Part shown: piece by piece, positions 1 through 8,942 of the stretch
Position numbering within the stretch: the stretch's first letter is position 1
Layout: each line of letters begins with the position of its first letter
From: Paraflavitalea pollutisoli
Lineage (GTDB): Bacteria; Bacteroidota; Bacteroidia; Chitinophagales; Chitinophagaceae
Length of the DNA: 64,000 bases
Assembly (NCBI RefSeq): GCF_029360705.1
Contig: NZ_JARKMX010000008.1
Location: 434,001 to 498,000, forward strand
Direction: 5' to 3'
Position numbers and translations under genes: made by a program
Notes under the pieces: generated by a model
Seen by the model: only the letters and a program-made list of their open reading frames with translations
Databases searched by the model: none
Told to the model about the DNA's origin: nothing

Positions 1-2618
1 ACGGAGCTCCGACGCAGGTATCGGCCACGCAAGTCAAAGAGCTGACCGTCGTATTCAATAAAGGCATCGACGCGGCTACCTTTACGAAAGAAGACATGAC
101 GCTGACCTTCCAGGGAGGCGCCAACCTGATCGATAATTCCGTGGTGATCACGCGGATGGACTCGGCCACCTTCAAGGTGGACCTGTCCAACCTCACCACC
201 GGCAATGGCTTCTACAACTTTACCGTACAGGCTACCGAAGTAGCCGACCTGTTTGGCAACAAGGGAGAGGAAGGTAAGAATGTGACCTGGTCACAATTCC
301 TGACTATTCCGACGGTCGAAGCTTTCCTGGCTATTCCTGCCAGCAAAACAGCGGTCAACTTCGATACGATCCAGGTATTGTTTAACCTGCCGATCGATCG
401 CACCACGGTGACGCCAGCTAAGTTCATCATCACCAAAGACGGTGTAACGCAAAGCGGCTCAGTAGTCATCGATTCGGTACGGGCAGATAATAAGTTGTTC
501 TACCTGTCGGGTCTGGGCAATATACTGACGACACCGGGTAACTATGTGTTCACCGTAGACCTCCCGACGATCAAAACAACGGGCCAGGTAGCGGGTATGG
601 CACAACAGTCGGTTACCCTGACGGTCGACAATGCAGGACCAGCGATCGTGAAGCTGGAAACATCGGCCACCGGTGGCCTGGATGCGCAGCATATACCATT
701 CGTGAAGATCGAGTTTACGGAGCCTGCGGTCGGCTTTAACACCGCCGCGCTCAGTCTCCGGTGGAATGGTCAGGTGGTACCGATCACTTTCGATATGTTG
801 TCGAATACCGACCTGCAACACTGGACAGCCGGCAACTTCGGTATGCTGACTTATCCCGACGGCGAGTATGTGTTCACGATCGATCTGAGCCTGGTAAAAG
901 ATGCGCTGGGCAATGCGGGTACAGGTACACAAACGGTTAGCTGGACGGTCAACCGTTCTGCGCTGATCACGATCAGCAACCTGAAGGTGGCGCCCGATGC
1001 CGGTTACAGCGACAACGATAACATCACCAATGGTCAGCACCTGCAGGTACAGTTTAGCCTGAGTGCGGCCGCCACACAAGTGACGGTGTCACAAACCGAC
1101 CTGAGTGGTGAAACGGTGTTGAATACGGTACAAAATGTGGTGGCGGGCAATACGTCGATACCGGTTACCCTCTTCAAAGGTGGTAATACAGGTATCCGGG
1201 TGATGGCTAGCGGCGCCAATGGTGGCATCGATACGGCCGACGTGCAATTGTTCGTGGATGATGCTCCGCTGACAGCCTCCTGGTTGTTGAAGAATGATAC
1301 GAGTATGGCACGGCAGATGGATACGGTGATGCTGAAGTTTGGTGCGAAACTGCTGAGCAATGCCCAGGTGGACACAGCCCTGAAACTGACCCGCAATGGC
1401 GTGGCGGTCACGGTGGCCGGTCTGGCGGTGCGCGCACTCAATGACACGGTATATACGGTGAGTGGTTTGCGCAGCGGAAGTACAGCACCGGGCGCTTACA
1501 AACTGGTCATCAATGCAGCTCCATTTAGTAAATACACGAGTGGTAAACCGGGCGATGGACTGGTAGCCGTCAACTGGACGGTCGTATCTACCAACCGGGC
1601 ACCGGTGGCCAACGCGGGTACGGATGTGGTCGTCAACGAGGGTACGGTGGTCGCGCTGGACGGTTCGGCTTCCTCAGATCCTGATGGAGATGTACTGACC
1701 TATACCTGGGTGGCGCCGGAAGGCATCGAGCTCGATGATTCCACACTGGCTAAGCCTTCCTTTATAGCAACGGCAGCCCACCGCGGTAAAACGTATTCGC
1801 TGCTGCTGGTGGTCAGTGATGGTAACCTGATTTCGACTGATGTGGTGGAGGTGAAGATCGATGGAGCGCCTACGGGCCTGATCGTTTCGGCCAAAGCCTT
1901 CCTGCACGGCCCGTATGTGGCGGCAACCGGCAATATGACGGATAGCTTGCGGAAGAAAGGACTGATCCCCACGATCGATCCTTACCCTGCCCTTGGCTTC
2001 GGTACAGCAAGTGGACCAGCGGCAACCATCAGTCCAGTACATTTGACGACAACAGGCGATACAGCCATTGTTGATTGGATATGGCTTGAACTGCGGAGCA
2101 GTAGCAATCCTGCACAGGTAGTGGCTGGCCGCGCGGCATTGTTGCGCAAGAACGGATCGATCGTTGAACTGGGCAATGACAGGCCGGTGTATTTCCCGAA
2201 CCTGGCAGACGGTTCCTACTACATCGCGATCCGCCACCGGAACCACCTGGGGGTAATGACGGCAGCACCGGTAGCCCTGAATAGTTCTATGCCAACAGTG
2301 ATCGACTTCAGTTCACCGGCAACCATGACCTGGGGTACCGATGCCCGCAATAATGTGGGCGGCGTGATGACGCTGTGGTCGGGTGATGCGAATGGTGACG
2401 GTGTCGTGAGCTACAACGGCGCTAACAACGACAAGAATGCGATCCTTGGCCAGGTAGGTATGACGACCAGCAATAATATCCTGGTCATTTATAACCGGGC
2501 CGATGTGAACATGGATGGTGTCGTGAAGTACAATGGGGCGATCAATGATAAGAATGCCGTACTGGGTGTGGTAGGATTGCCTACTCCCAACCGGACCATA
2601 ACACAACAATTACCTTAA
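1..2618 (+). CDS. Large secreted adhesin-like protein, 5' end missing; Ig-like repeats, PKD domain, dockerin-like C-terminus
   Basis: The reading frame is open from the first complete codon at base 3, so the true start lies upstream of the window; the ATG at 96 is internal. The protein has several SbsA-type Ig-like beta repeats of about 100 residues (each ending in a pattern like GxYxFTVDL...VSWTVN), a PKD domain at about 1594-1870 (APVANAG...LDGSASSDPDGD...Y.W), and a C-terminal pair of calcium loops at about 2386-2570 (DANGDGVVSYNG and DVNMDGVVKYNG, each followed by NDKNA.LG.VG) resembling dockerin or EF-hand repeats. Such architectures are typical of extracellular adhesins or glycan-binding proteins of Bacteroidota. 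No T9SS tail is visible. The next gene starts 17 bp downstream, so the two are probably co-transcribed. Exact function unknown. Confidence 0.85.
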   Translation, partial: GAPTQVSATQVKELTVVFNKGIDAATFTKEDMTLTFQGGANLIDNSVVITRMDSATFKVDLSNLTTGNGFYNFTVQATEVADLFGNKGEEGKNVTWSQFLTIPTVEAFLAIPASKTAVNFDTIQVLFNLPIDRTTVTPAKFIITKDGVTQSGSVVIDSVRADNKLFYLSGLGNILTTPGNYVFTVDLPTIKTTGQVAGMAQQSVTLTVDNAGPAIVKLETSATGGLDAQHIPFVKIEFTEPAVGFNTAALSLRWNGQVVPITFDMLSNTDLQHWTAGNFGMLTYPDGEYVFTIDLSLVKDALGNAGTGTQTVSWTVNRSALITISNLKVAPDAGYSDNDNITNGQHLQVQFSLSAAATQVTVSQTDLSGETVLNTVQNVVAGNTSIPVTLFKGGNTGIRVMASGANGGIDTADVQLFVDDAPLTASWLLKNDTSMARQMDTVMLKFGAKLLSNAQVDTALKLTRNGVAVTVAGLAVRALNDTVYTVSGLRSGSTAPGAYKLVINAAPFSKYTSGKPGDGLVAVNWTVVSTNRAPVANAGTDVVVNEGTVVALDGSASSDPDGDVLTYTWVAPEGIELDDSTLAKPSFIATAAHRGKTYSLLLVVSDGNLISTDVVEVKIDGAPTGLIVSAKAFLHGPYVAATGNMTDSLRKKGLIPTIDPYPALGFGTASGPAATISPVHLTTTGDTAIVDWIWLELRSSSNPAQVVAGRAALLRKNGSIVELGNDRPVYFPNLADGSYYIAIRHRNHLGVMTAAPVALNSSMPTVIDFSSPATMTWGTDARNNVGGVMTLWSGDANGDGVVSYNGANNDKNAILGQVGMTTSNNILVIYNRADVNMDGVVKYNGAINDKNAVLGVVGLPTPNRTITQQLP

Positions 2619-2635
2619 CCGACAAATAGCGCACA

Positions 2636-3694
2636 ATGAGTAATAAACTCCTACTTCTGATCTTTCTGTTGTTGTCGGCTACCGTGCTGCACGCGCAGAG
2701 CTATGAGATCAGGGCTGTCAATAAAGGTGCTGGCGTGGTGGGTGTGGAGATGCGGATCGTGGCGGGCACGCCGCCCACGACGAGCGACTACATCACCGAC
2801 CTGGTATTTGGCCTTAAATGGCTGGCCAGCTACAATGTTGATCTCGAAAACAATATTACCACCAGCTATGGCATTGTAAAATCAGCGGGACGTCAAACGA
2901 AGGGCACGTTTCATTATCAGGCTTTTTCTGCCGCCAACACCCCATTTGTGTTTCCGGCCAACTGGACCCTGAACACCTGGGTGGAAATACTGTCGGTTCG
3001 CAATACGATGACCGGAATCGGTACGGGCACCTTCGAAGTAACGGAGGTGGGGTTTGATGGCACAACTGAACCTAATTTCGGGGTTAGCCTCACCGACCTC
3101 ACGCCCCTGGTAGCAGCCAGTGCTACGTTGGTGGCGCTGCCCGTCAATCTCACGCGCTTTGAGGTGGCTAGCCGTCAGAACACCATTTTGGTGCAATGGG
3201 CGACCGACCTCGAAGAAAATGTAAAGGGATTCGATGTGGAGCGTGCCGAGCAGCAGGATCCGAACAACTTCAAGCGGATTGCTTTTCTGCCCGGAAAAGG
3301 ATCGGCTGGTGGCAATTACGAAATCACAGACCGTACGGTCACCGGTGGTATCCGGTATTACTACCGGTTGAGGCAGATCGATCTGGATGAAAGATATCGT
3401 TATTCCGATACCAAAACGGCGATCCTGGATGATGTGGGTAATACCTCCATCCAGCTGTTGCCTAATCCGGTTGATAAAGAGTTGCGCCTGCAATTTGATG
3501 GTACGATACAGGCAAATCAGCTGTTGATCCGTATTACGGATGCCCGCGGGCGTGTGGTTGCAGTGAAGGATTATCGCCTGAGTAACGGCCGTACACTGTT
3601 AATGAACGTGGTGTCGCTGATGCAGGGACAGTACTTCCTGACGGTGGAAAGCAACAAGTCGGTATTGGCCGTCAAACCGTTCTTTAAGCGATAA
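2636..3694 (+). CDS. T9SS type A sorting domain protein, possibly cohesin-like
   Basis: 352 residues. A Sec signal peptide (about residues 1-20, hydrophobic LLLLIFLLLSATVLHA) precedes a beta-rich domain of about 150 residues (EIRAVNKGAGVVGVEMRI...) and a region resembling a fibronectin-III or Ig fold (FEVASRQNTILVQWATDLEENVKGFDVERA). The last 80 residues fit the type IX secretion type A sorting domain: LLPNPV, then LRLQFDG, ITDARGRVV, GQYFLTV and a basic end. The protein is therefore predicted to cross the outer membrane by T9SS. It sits 17 bp after a protein with dockerin-like loops, and its first domain could be a cohesin-like partner, but that fold assignment is only a guess. A 14-bp terminator hairpin follows. 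Confidence 0.88.
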   Translation: MSNKLLLLIFLLLSATVLHAQSYEIRAVNKGAGVVGVEMRIVAGTPPTTSDYITDLVFGLKWLASYNVDLENNITTSYGIVKSAGRQTKGTFHYQAFSAANTPFVFPANWTLNTWVEILSVRNTMTGIGTGTFEVTEVGFDGTTEPNFGVSLTDLTPLVAASATLVALPVNLTRFEVASRQNTILVQWATDLEENVKGFDVERAEQQDPNNFKRIAFLPGKGSAGGNYEITDRTVTGGIRYYYRLRQIDLDERYRYSDTKTAILDDVGNTSIQLLPNPVDKELRLQFDGTIQANQLLIRITDARGRVVAVKDYRLSNGRTLLMNVVSLMQGQYFLTVESNKSVLAVKPFFKR

Positions 3695-3743
3695 AGGAAC
3701 CAGTCATTTAATAAAGGATTCAATGCAGGTTTTCGATGTGCTG

Positions 3744-3783
3744 AAAACAAGTATGGCTCGCTTTGGCGGGCCATACTTGTTTT
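3744..3783 (+). terminator. Hairpin terminator after the T9SS protein gene
   Basis: A perfect 14-bp inverted repeat (3744-3757 with 3770-3783) encloses a 12-nt loop; because the arms begin with AAAA and end with TTTT it can act in both directions. It lies 49 bp after the stop codon at 3694. Confidence 0.8.
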
Positions 3784-4160
3784 GCTTTGCGGGTAGACGA
3801 TCGATACAGTGTTGCGCCTCTTTATCCCATTAGGGGTTGCGCGTCCGTTTGGACGACTGGTTTGCCTGACCCATTCCGCCACGAAATCTGGCGCGTAATT
3901 CGCGGCAGTCAGGATGGGCTGTTTTTGGGCAATTTTTCGGGTGTTTTTTCGCGGCTGATTTTAAGGCGTTTTAAGCGCCTGGGGCTATTGTTTGAAGTCC
4001 GATGTTGCGAGGCTGGTTTGCGGCGATTCCTGCGGTTTTTAAATGCGTTTAGCAAACGTGTTTGTGGGGTGGAACTCAACTGGCTGCTTGATTCGGGCCA
4101 CATTGTCGGGATATTGTCTACACATTGTCTGCACCCCTTCTGAATAAGCTCTACCTACCA

Positions 4161-4210
4161 GAGAGGATTCAGAGGATGTGAAGAGCATGTGAAGAGGATA
4201 TGAAGAGGGG
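4161..4210. repeat. Short purine-rich tandem repeat
   Basis: About four degenerate units of 10-11 bp with the shared core AAGAG(G/C)AT(G/A)TG, written head to tail in the gene-poor interval. No coding or structural role is apparent. Confidence 0.45.
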
Positions 4211-4371
4211 TAACAGACAGTTTCCCGGGCATGGGGCTAGGTTGTGATGCTGAGTGGTTGATTATTATTTAGTTATGTATGATTGGGTCGGTTAGTCGGC
4301 TGCGGTAGTTAAATAGGCCTGTTTTTGCCAGGTTTTGTGGCGAAGCCCGACATGTTGTAGGAACTGCTTGC

Positions 4372-4379
4372 TATATTTG
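4372..4379 (+). promoter_or_regulatory. Possible Bacteroidota -7 element (TATATTTG)
   Basis: It matches TAnnTTTG exactly. A TTG lies at 4355-4357, but the 14-nt spacing is shorter than usual. It would give a leader of about 210 nt for the FkbM gene at 4595. Confidence 0.35.
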
Positions 4380-4594
4380 ACTTCGTCATCACCAGTTGTC
4401 AAACCTGGTGACTGCGACAATTCATGCCATCTGCTTTTCAATTACCCGCCGCCAAACCGAGAAAGCTACTGAGTCAGCGACATCCCTTGTTGTATCAGTT
4501 GCATTGCCAGGCTTGAACGGGCTGTTATGGTTTTCAATTAATTGGATATCTTCGATTAAATTACCCTGGCTTACGAATAACCAAAACAGTTCTG

Positions 4595-5467
4595 ATGATC
4601 CTTGATACATTAAAGTTTATTTACAATCATCCTTTCAATGACGATAATAAGCTCGGTGCGATCGCCCGTTTTATAAAGTGGCAGATAGGTACCCGGTTGA
4701 ATCCTTATCCTGTAGTATACCCTTACACCGAACATACCCGCTTCCTGATCTGGAAAGGACTGTCGGGTGCTACCGGTAATTTGTATTGCGGGTTACTGGA
4801 GTTTGGCGACATGGCATTCCTGCTGCATGTTTTGAGGCCGGATGATGCCTTTGTCGATATTGGGGCTAATGTGGGCGCTTACACAATTTTGGCTGCAGGT
4901 GAAATTGGCGCAAAAACCACAGCTATTGAACCTATTCCTTCAACTTTTCAGCATCTCACTGGTAATATTCGGATCAATAATATTGGTGATAAAGTAAATG
5001 CCCTGAATATTGGATTGGGCAAGGAACGCAGCGTTATCAAATTTACCCGATCGCACGATACCGTAAATCATGTGGCTACGGCCAATGAGACGGATACGGT
5101 CGATGTGCAGGTCGATAAACTGGATAATGTTATTGATAAGGTTCCGTTTGTGATTAAAATAGATGTTGAGGGTTTTGAAACTGAAGTCCTTAACGGGGCA
5201 AATAGAACCTTGGAGAATGGCGATTTGAAGGCCATCATTATAGAGCTCAACGGTTCTGGCGAACGTTATGGGTACGACGAACAGCTGATTCATGCAAAGC
5301 TGCTTGGTTTTGGATTCAAGCCGTTTGAATATGACCCAATGAAGCGGCAACTGATCTCCCTGACAACTTATGGGATGCATAATACGATTTATATCAGAGA
5401 TGTGGAACAAGTGCAGAACAGGCTTGCTACTGCCAGGAAGATACGGATCAGGCATCGTGAAATCTGA
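4595..5467 (+). CDS. FkbM family methyltransferase
   Basis: 290 residues, cytoplasmic, no signal peptide. The SAM-binding motif I is clear at residues 86-97 (FVDIGANVGAYT), followed by the acidic motif AIEP near 110. The later segment FVIKIDVEGFETEVLNGA is the hallmark IDVEG motif of the FkbM family, which O-methylates small molecules or sugars, often during exopolysaccharide or glycan modification. Length is normal. It stands alone, with no glycosyltransferase neighbours in the window, so its substrate is unknown. It appears somewhat AT-richer than the adjacent adhesin genes. Confidence 0.88.
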   Translation: MILDTLKFIYNHPFNDDNKLGAIARFIKWQIGTRLNPYPVVYPYTEHTRFLIWKGLSGATGNLYCGLLEFGDMAFLLHVLRPDDAFVDIGANVGAYTILAAGEIGAKTTAIEPIPSTFQHLTGNIRINNIGDKVNALNIGLGKERSVIKFTRSHDTVNHVATANETDTVDVQVDKLDNVIDKVPFVIKIDVEGFETEVLNGANRTLENGDLKAIIIELNGSGERYGYDEQLIHAKLLGFGFKPFEYDPMKRQLISLTTYGMHNTIYIRDVEQVQNRLATARKIRIRHREI

Positions 5468-5579
5468 GCTACTTTCCATTCAATGCTATTGCTAAGCATC
5501 CATGCTCATTATCTGCAGGCAGAGGAGGCACAGATGGCTTTCTCAGTGGGAAGAATACGATATTTCTTATCATCAACAT

Positions 5580-7217
5580 ATGAAAAAACTGCTTCTTTTA
5601 CTGCTGACTCCGCTGGGCTTGCTGGCGCAAAGCCTCCCCGACTCCACTGTCAATAAGATCAATGGTATTTTCAGCTTTTTTGCCGCCGGCAACCGGCCGG
5701 GCTGTGCCGTGGCCATTGCCCGGCATGGGCAGGTTGTCTTCAGCAAAGGGTATGGCCTGGCCAATCTGGAATACAATATTCCCAATACCGCCAATACCAT
5801 CTTTCACATAGCTTCGGAGTCGAAGCAGTATGTGGCATTTTGTATGTTGCTATTGGAAAAAGAAGGCAAGCTTTCGCTGGATGACGATATCCGGAAATAC
5901 CTAGAGTATGTGCCCGATTTTGGCAAGAAGATCACCATCCGCCACCTCATCTACCATACCAGCGGACTACGCGATCAATGGCAATTGCTGGCCAACGCGG
6001 GCTGGCAATTGGATGATGTGATCACCCAGGAGCATGTGATCAAACTGATTGCGAAACAGCAGGCTTTGAACTTTACGCCCGGGGACGAGTGGATGTATTG
6101 CAATACCGGTTACACGCTGATGGCGGAGATCGTAAAAAAAGTAAGTGGTCTTAGTTTACGGGATTACACCCAAAAGAACATCTTCGAGCCATTGGGCATG
6201 AAAGACACGCATTTCCATGATAATTATACCGAGATCGTACCGGGCCGCTCTTACTCGTACAATCTCCGGGGTGATGGCAAGTACCAGCATGCGGTGTTGA
6301 GCTACAGCATCGTGGGTGCCACCAGCCTTTTTACCACGGTACTGGATGAACTTAAATGGGTCAACAACCTCAATACCGGTACGGTGGGCGGTAAAGACCT
6401 GGTAGAAAAAATGCTGCAACCCGGAGTATTGAACGATGGGCGCAAACTTAATTATGCGTTTGCGTTGAATCTAGGTAAATACAAAGGCTGGCAGCAAATT
6501 GGCCACGGTGGTTCAGATGCCGGATACCGAACGTACGCCTGTCGTTTTCCCGAGCAGGGCTGGGAGATCGTCGTGTTCAGTAATTACGGCATGGCCAATC
6601 CTGTCGGGTTTACCAATCAGATTGCTGATCTCTTGTTGGGGGCATCGAAGCCCGAGCCGAAAGACGAAGAGGTCTATATCACCGATAGTGTTGCCTTAAA
6701 GAGATTTGTCGGGAAGTATTACGGCGAGCGAGGCGATCGCCTAGAATTGTTCTTCAAAGAAGGTAAGCTGTACAGGCGTAGCCCGGAGGCTGTGGTTCAA
6801 TTGGCTGATAAGGGCAATGACCGCTATAAGATGGCAACCGGCGGCGTGATCATTGCCGGAAAACAATCCTGGCAGGGCGATTCGTTGCTACACTGGCAGG
6901 TAGAGACGGCGAATGGAGTATTGTCTTTCCAACGCCAGCCCGCAGTGGCACAGCCCGTCACGGAAGAATTTACCGGACGATACTACAATGAAGAAACGGA
7001 AGCCTATTATACCATTGGGTTCAATGCGGGCAAGTTGACGCTGGGACACCGGAAGTTTGCTAACGCCGATCTTACCTATATCGCACCGGATCAATTTACA
7101 GGTCCGCATTGGTGGATGAGTCATATACGTTTTATTAGGGATAAACGTAATAAGATCATTGCTTTTGAAGTCAATGCAGGTCGCGTGCAGCACCTGCGGT
7201 ATGGGAAGGTGAAATAG
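5580..7217 (+). CDS. Serine hydrolase of the beta-lactamase / PBP4* (class C-like) family
   Basis: 545 residues. The frame is open from 5502, but I chose the ATG at 5580 because it begins a good signal peptide (KKLLLLLLTPLGLLAQ). Catalytic motifs of the serine beta-lactamase/esterase fold are visible: SxxK at S79-K82 (SESK), YxN at Y173-N175 (YCN), and HGG at about H309, which replaces KTG as in class C-like esterases and D-aminopeptidases. A C-terminal lipocalin-like beta region follows (about 370-545). Such periplasmic proteins cleave esters, D-amino-acid peptides or beta-lactams; the substrate cannot be read from sequence. Monocistronic. Confidence 0.9.
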   Translation: MKKLLLLLLTPLGLLAQSLPDSTVNKINGIFSFFAAGNRPGCAVAIARHGQVVFSKGYGLANLEYNIPNTANTIFHIASESKQYVAFCMLLLEKEGKLSLDDDIRKYLEYVPDFGKKITIRHLIYHTSGLRDQWQLLANAGWQLDDVITQEHVIKLIAKQQALNFTPGDEWMYCNTGYTLMAEIVKKVSGLSLRDYTQKNIFEPLGMKDTHFHDNYTEIVPGRSYSYNLRGDGKYQHAVLSYSIVGATSLFTTVLDELKWVNNLNTGTVGGKDLVEKMLQPGVLNDGRKLNYAFALNLGKYKGWQQIGHGGSDAGYRTYACRFPEQGWEIVVFSNYGMANPVGFTNQIADLLLGASKPEPKDEEVYITDSVALKRFVGKYYGERGDRLELFFKEGKLYRRSPEAVVQLADKGNDRYKMATGGVIIAGKQSWQGDSLLHWQVETANGVLSFQRQPAVAQPVTEEFTGRYYNEETEAYYTIGFNAGKLTLGHRKFANADLTYIAPDQFTGPHWWMSHIRFIRDKRNKIIAFEVNAGRVQHLRYGKVK

Positions 7218-7396
7218 GAAAAGGCAGACTTATGCTAAACAATTTGCAGAGTGAGGATTAGCTATTGAATCCTTTTATAAGTGATGGCAGCCTGCTTAGG
7301 ATTGGCCGTTTATTGGCTGCTCTCCCAAATTAATTGCATTTAATGCTGCAACGAATCTGGTTACCCAGCGATCAGGGTGTGACAAACTAACCAATT

Positions 7397-7915
7397 ATGA
7401 AAACTATCTACTCCCTGTTGAGCTTGCTGCTATTGTTGACCGTTGCTTCCTGCAAAAAAGATACGATTGCCTACTCCTCCGATTACAACAACAGTTACCT
7501 CGCGTGGCTCGATTTTAAAGCCAGTTCCCAAAACTCCTACCAGTACGTCGTGAACTTTGGCTCCTGGACTGGTTATGGTACAGAGACTACCATTACAGTT
7601 CGTGCAGGCAAAGTGGTGGGCCGGAGTTTTGTCGCCAAACAACATCCCAATCAACCGAATACGCCCATGACGATTTTGGGACAGTGGACAGAAGATGAGA
7701 ATTCCCTAAATACACATGAAGCTGGTTTTGCAACTTTGACACTGGACGATATTTACCGGAAAGCAAAAGAAGAGTGGCTGCAGAAGCGCTCCGATGCAGA
7801 TACCTATTTTGAAGCCAGGAACAACGGACTGATCTCCAATGCAGGCTATGTACCCAAAGGTTGTCAGGACGATTGCTTTGCTGGTATTTCCATTGCCAGC
7901 ATCAAGGCGCTGTAG
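7397..7915 (+). CDS. Hypothetical lipoprotein
   Basis: 172 residues. The N-terminus is a lipoprotein signal with lipobox VASC and lipidated Cys19. The mature protein alternates aromatic and polar residues (YLAWLDF..., YQYVVNFGSWTGYGTETTITVRAGKVVGRSF), suggesting a small beta fold, and ends with two cysteines in CQDDC. It resembles DUF6174-type lipoproteins, which have a similar pattern, but I cannot confirm this. Convergent with the next gene. Confidence 0.75.
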   Translation: MKTIYSLLSLLLLLTVASCKKDTIAYSSDYNNSYLAWLDFKASSQNSYQYVVNFGSWTGYGTETTITVRAGKVVGRSFVAKQHPNQPNTPMTILGQWTEDENSLNTHEAGFATLTLDDIYRKAKEEWLQKRSDADTYFEARNNGLISNAGYVPKGCQDDCFAGISIASIKAL

Positions 7916-7952
7916 ATTCCATGCAAGATCTGGCTTGCGTAGGCCTACAATC

Positions 7953-7979
7953 AAAAAAAAGCCCGCTTCGCAGCAGGCC
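7953..7979 (-). terminator. Rho-independent terminator for the leftward lipoprotein gene
   Basis: Read on the minus strand, a 6-bp stem with one G-U pair (7973-7978 with 7961-7966) is followed directly by eight T residues (the A-run at 7953-7960). It lies 24 bp beyond the stop of the 8003-8830 gene. Confidence 0.75.
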
Positions 7980-8002
7980 ATAAACTGTAGAAAGGCGAAA
8001 AG

Positions 8003-8830
8003 CTAGTATTTGTAGATAACGCTGTGCGACTGATCCAGGTTGGGGTGTTTGGGGTAACTGAGTGCGGTGGCGGTCTTATCCAATCGCTTATTGGTGATGG
8101 TATAAGTGTTCACGGTGATCTGCTCTGTTTCCGCGGCCTGCCCAGCCTGTTGCACCGTTTTGGTGATCTTGCCTGGTAACTTTTTAAAGGTGCTGAGAAG
8201 CGGATAATTGTACAACGTATACCACTCATTCGGGCCGGGGCCGATGAATAGCCAGGGGTTGATCTCACAGTCGGCAGACCAACTGTCGATCGTCAGCTTA
8301 ATCTTATATTGATTGCTTTTTTGAGTAGACGTGATCGATGCCAGGTCGCCGTTTGAATGATACGCGTAGGTGGTCGAATAAATGAGTTTGGTACCAGCTT
8401 CATTCGTTTGGTAATAATTGAGCTCCGCCAGGCTTCCATTGCTATTATAGGCATAGTCCAGTTTATAGGAGGTCGGACTGGTGCCCCTTTTCCAGCCGTT
8501 GGTTAACGAAGTCAATCTTCCATTTACGTACACAAAGGTGTCCCTGTACAGCGAGCCGTCGTATGACAGTGCCAATGCCTGCTTGCCCGACCAGGTAAAA
8601 TCCAGCTGACCGGCCGCAGATTGATTGTTGTAGAAAATATCATGGATCGTACTGTCTGGATTGTAGCGTACATGGGCTACAGTACCAATATCAAATTCCA
8701 TGGATTTGACGAGAAACTGCAGAGCGGGTGGATTGTCCACCGGAGGCGGTGGATCGACATCGTCTTTCTGGCAACCTGTGATACCCATCGCGCTAAACAG
8801 CGCCAGCGATAAAAGGAGTTTGTTGTACAT
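8003..8830 (-). CDS. Hypothetical lipoprotein with YD/RHS-like strand repeats
   Basis: 275 residues. Lipoprotein signal with lipobox GITGC (lipidated Cys20), then a proline-rich linker (DPPPPVDNPP). The body contains repeated segments of the kind YxYNxNGxLxxL (LDYAYNSNGSLAEL, TYAYHSNGDLASI), as in YD-repeat or DUF4595-type proteins that form beta-stranded shells. Predicted to be anchored at the outer membrane or cell surface. Function unknown. Confidence 0.75.
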   Translation of the reverse strand: MYNKLLLSLALFSAMGITGCQKDDVDPPPPVDNPPALQFLVKSMEFDIGTVAHVRYNPDSTIHDIFYNNQSAAGQLDFTWSGKQALALSYDGSLYRDTFVYVNGRLTSLTNGWKRGTSPTSYKLDYAYNSNGSLAELNYYQTNEAGTKLIYSTTYAYHSNGDLASITSTQKSNQYKIKLTIDSWSADCEINPWLFIGPGPNEWYTLYNYPLLSTFKKLPGKITKTVQQAGQAAETEQITVNTYTITNKRLDKTATALSYPKHPNLDQSHSVIYKY

Positions 8831-8942
8831 AGCTATAGATTTATGTACAATACTACGTTCGCCAAGGGGGCGCTGGTCAGTGCGCTGTGGTGAACTGCCA
8901 TAATCTGCGGATGAAAGAACGGAATAATAATCCAGACAAGGC

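Larger units (their letters stand above)
3695..4594. other. Gene-poor 900-bp interval
   Basis: No convincing gene. The open frames here lack ribosome-binding context, recognisable motifs and plausible composition. The interval holds a strong hairpin terminator (3744-3783), a short purine-rich tandem repeat (4161-4210) and a possible promoter -7 element (4372-4379). Confidence 0.6.

Noticed and set aside
459-1079. Antisense open frame in the adhesin gene
   Set aside because: Shadow of a strongly supported beta-repeat protein; the sequence has no recognisable protein features.
3763-4143. 126-codon frame in the gene-poor interval
   Set aside because: Starts inside a terminator hairpin and is Arg/Phe/Leu/Cys-rich without any family resemblance.
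4396-4605. 69-codon frame overlapping the FkbM start
   Set aside because: Requires a TTG start and has no recognisable features; the overlap alone is not enough.
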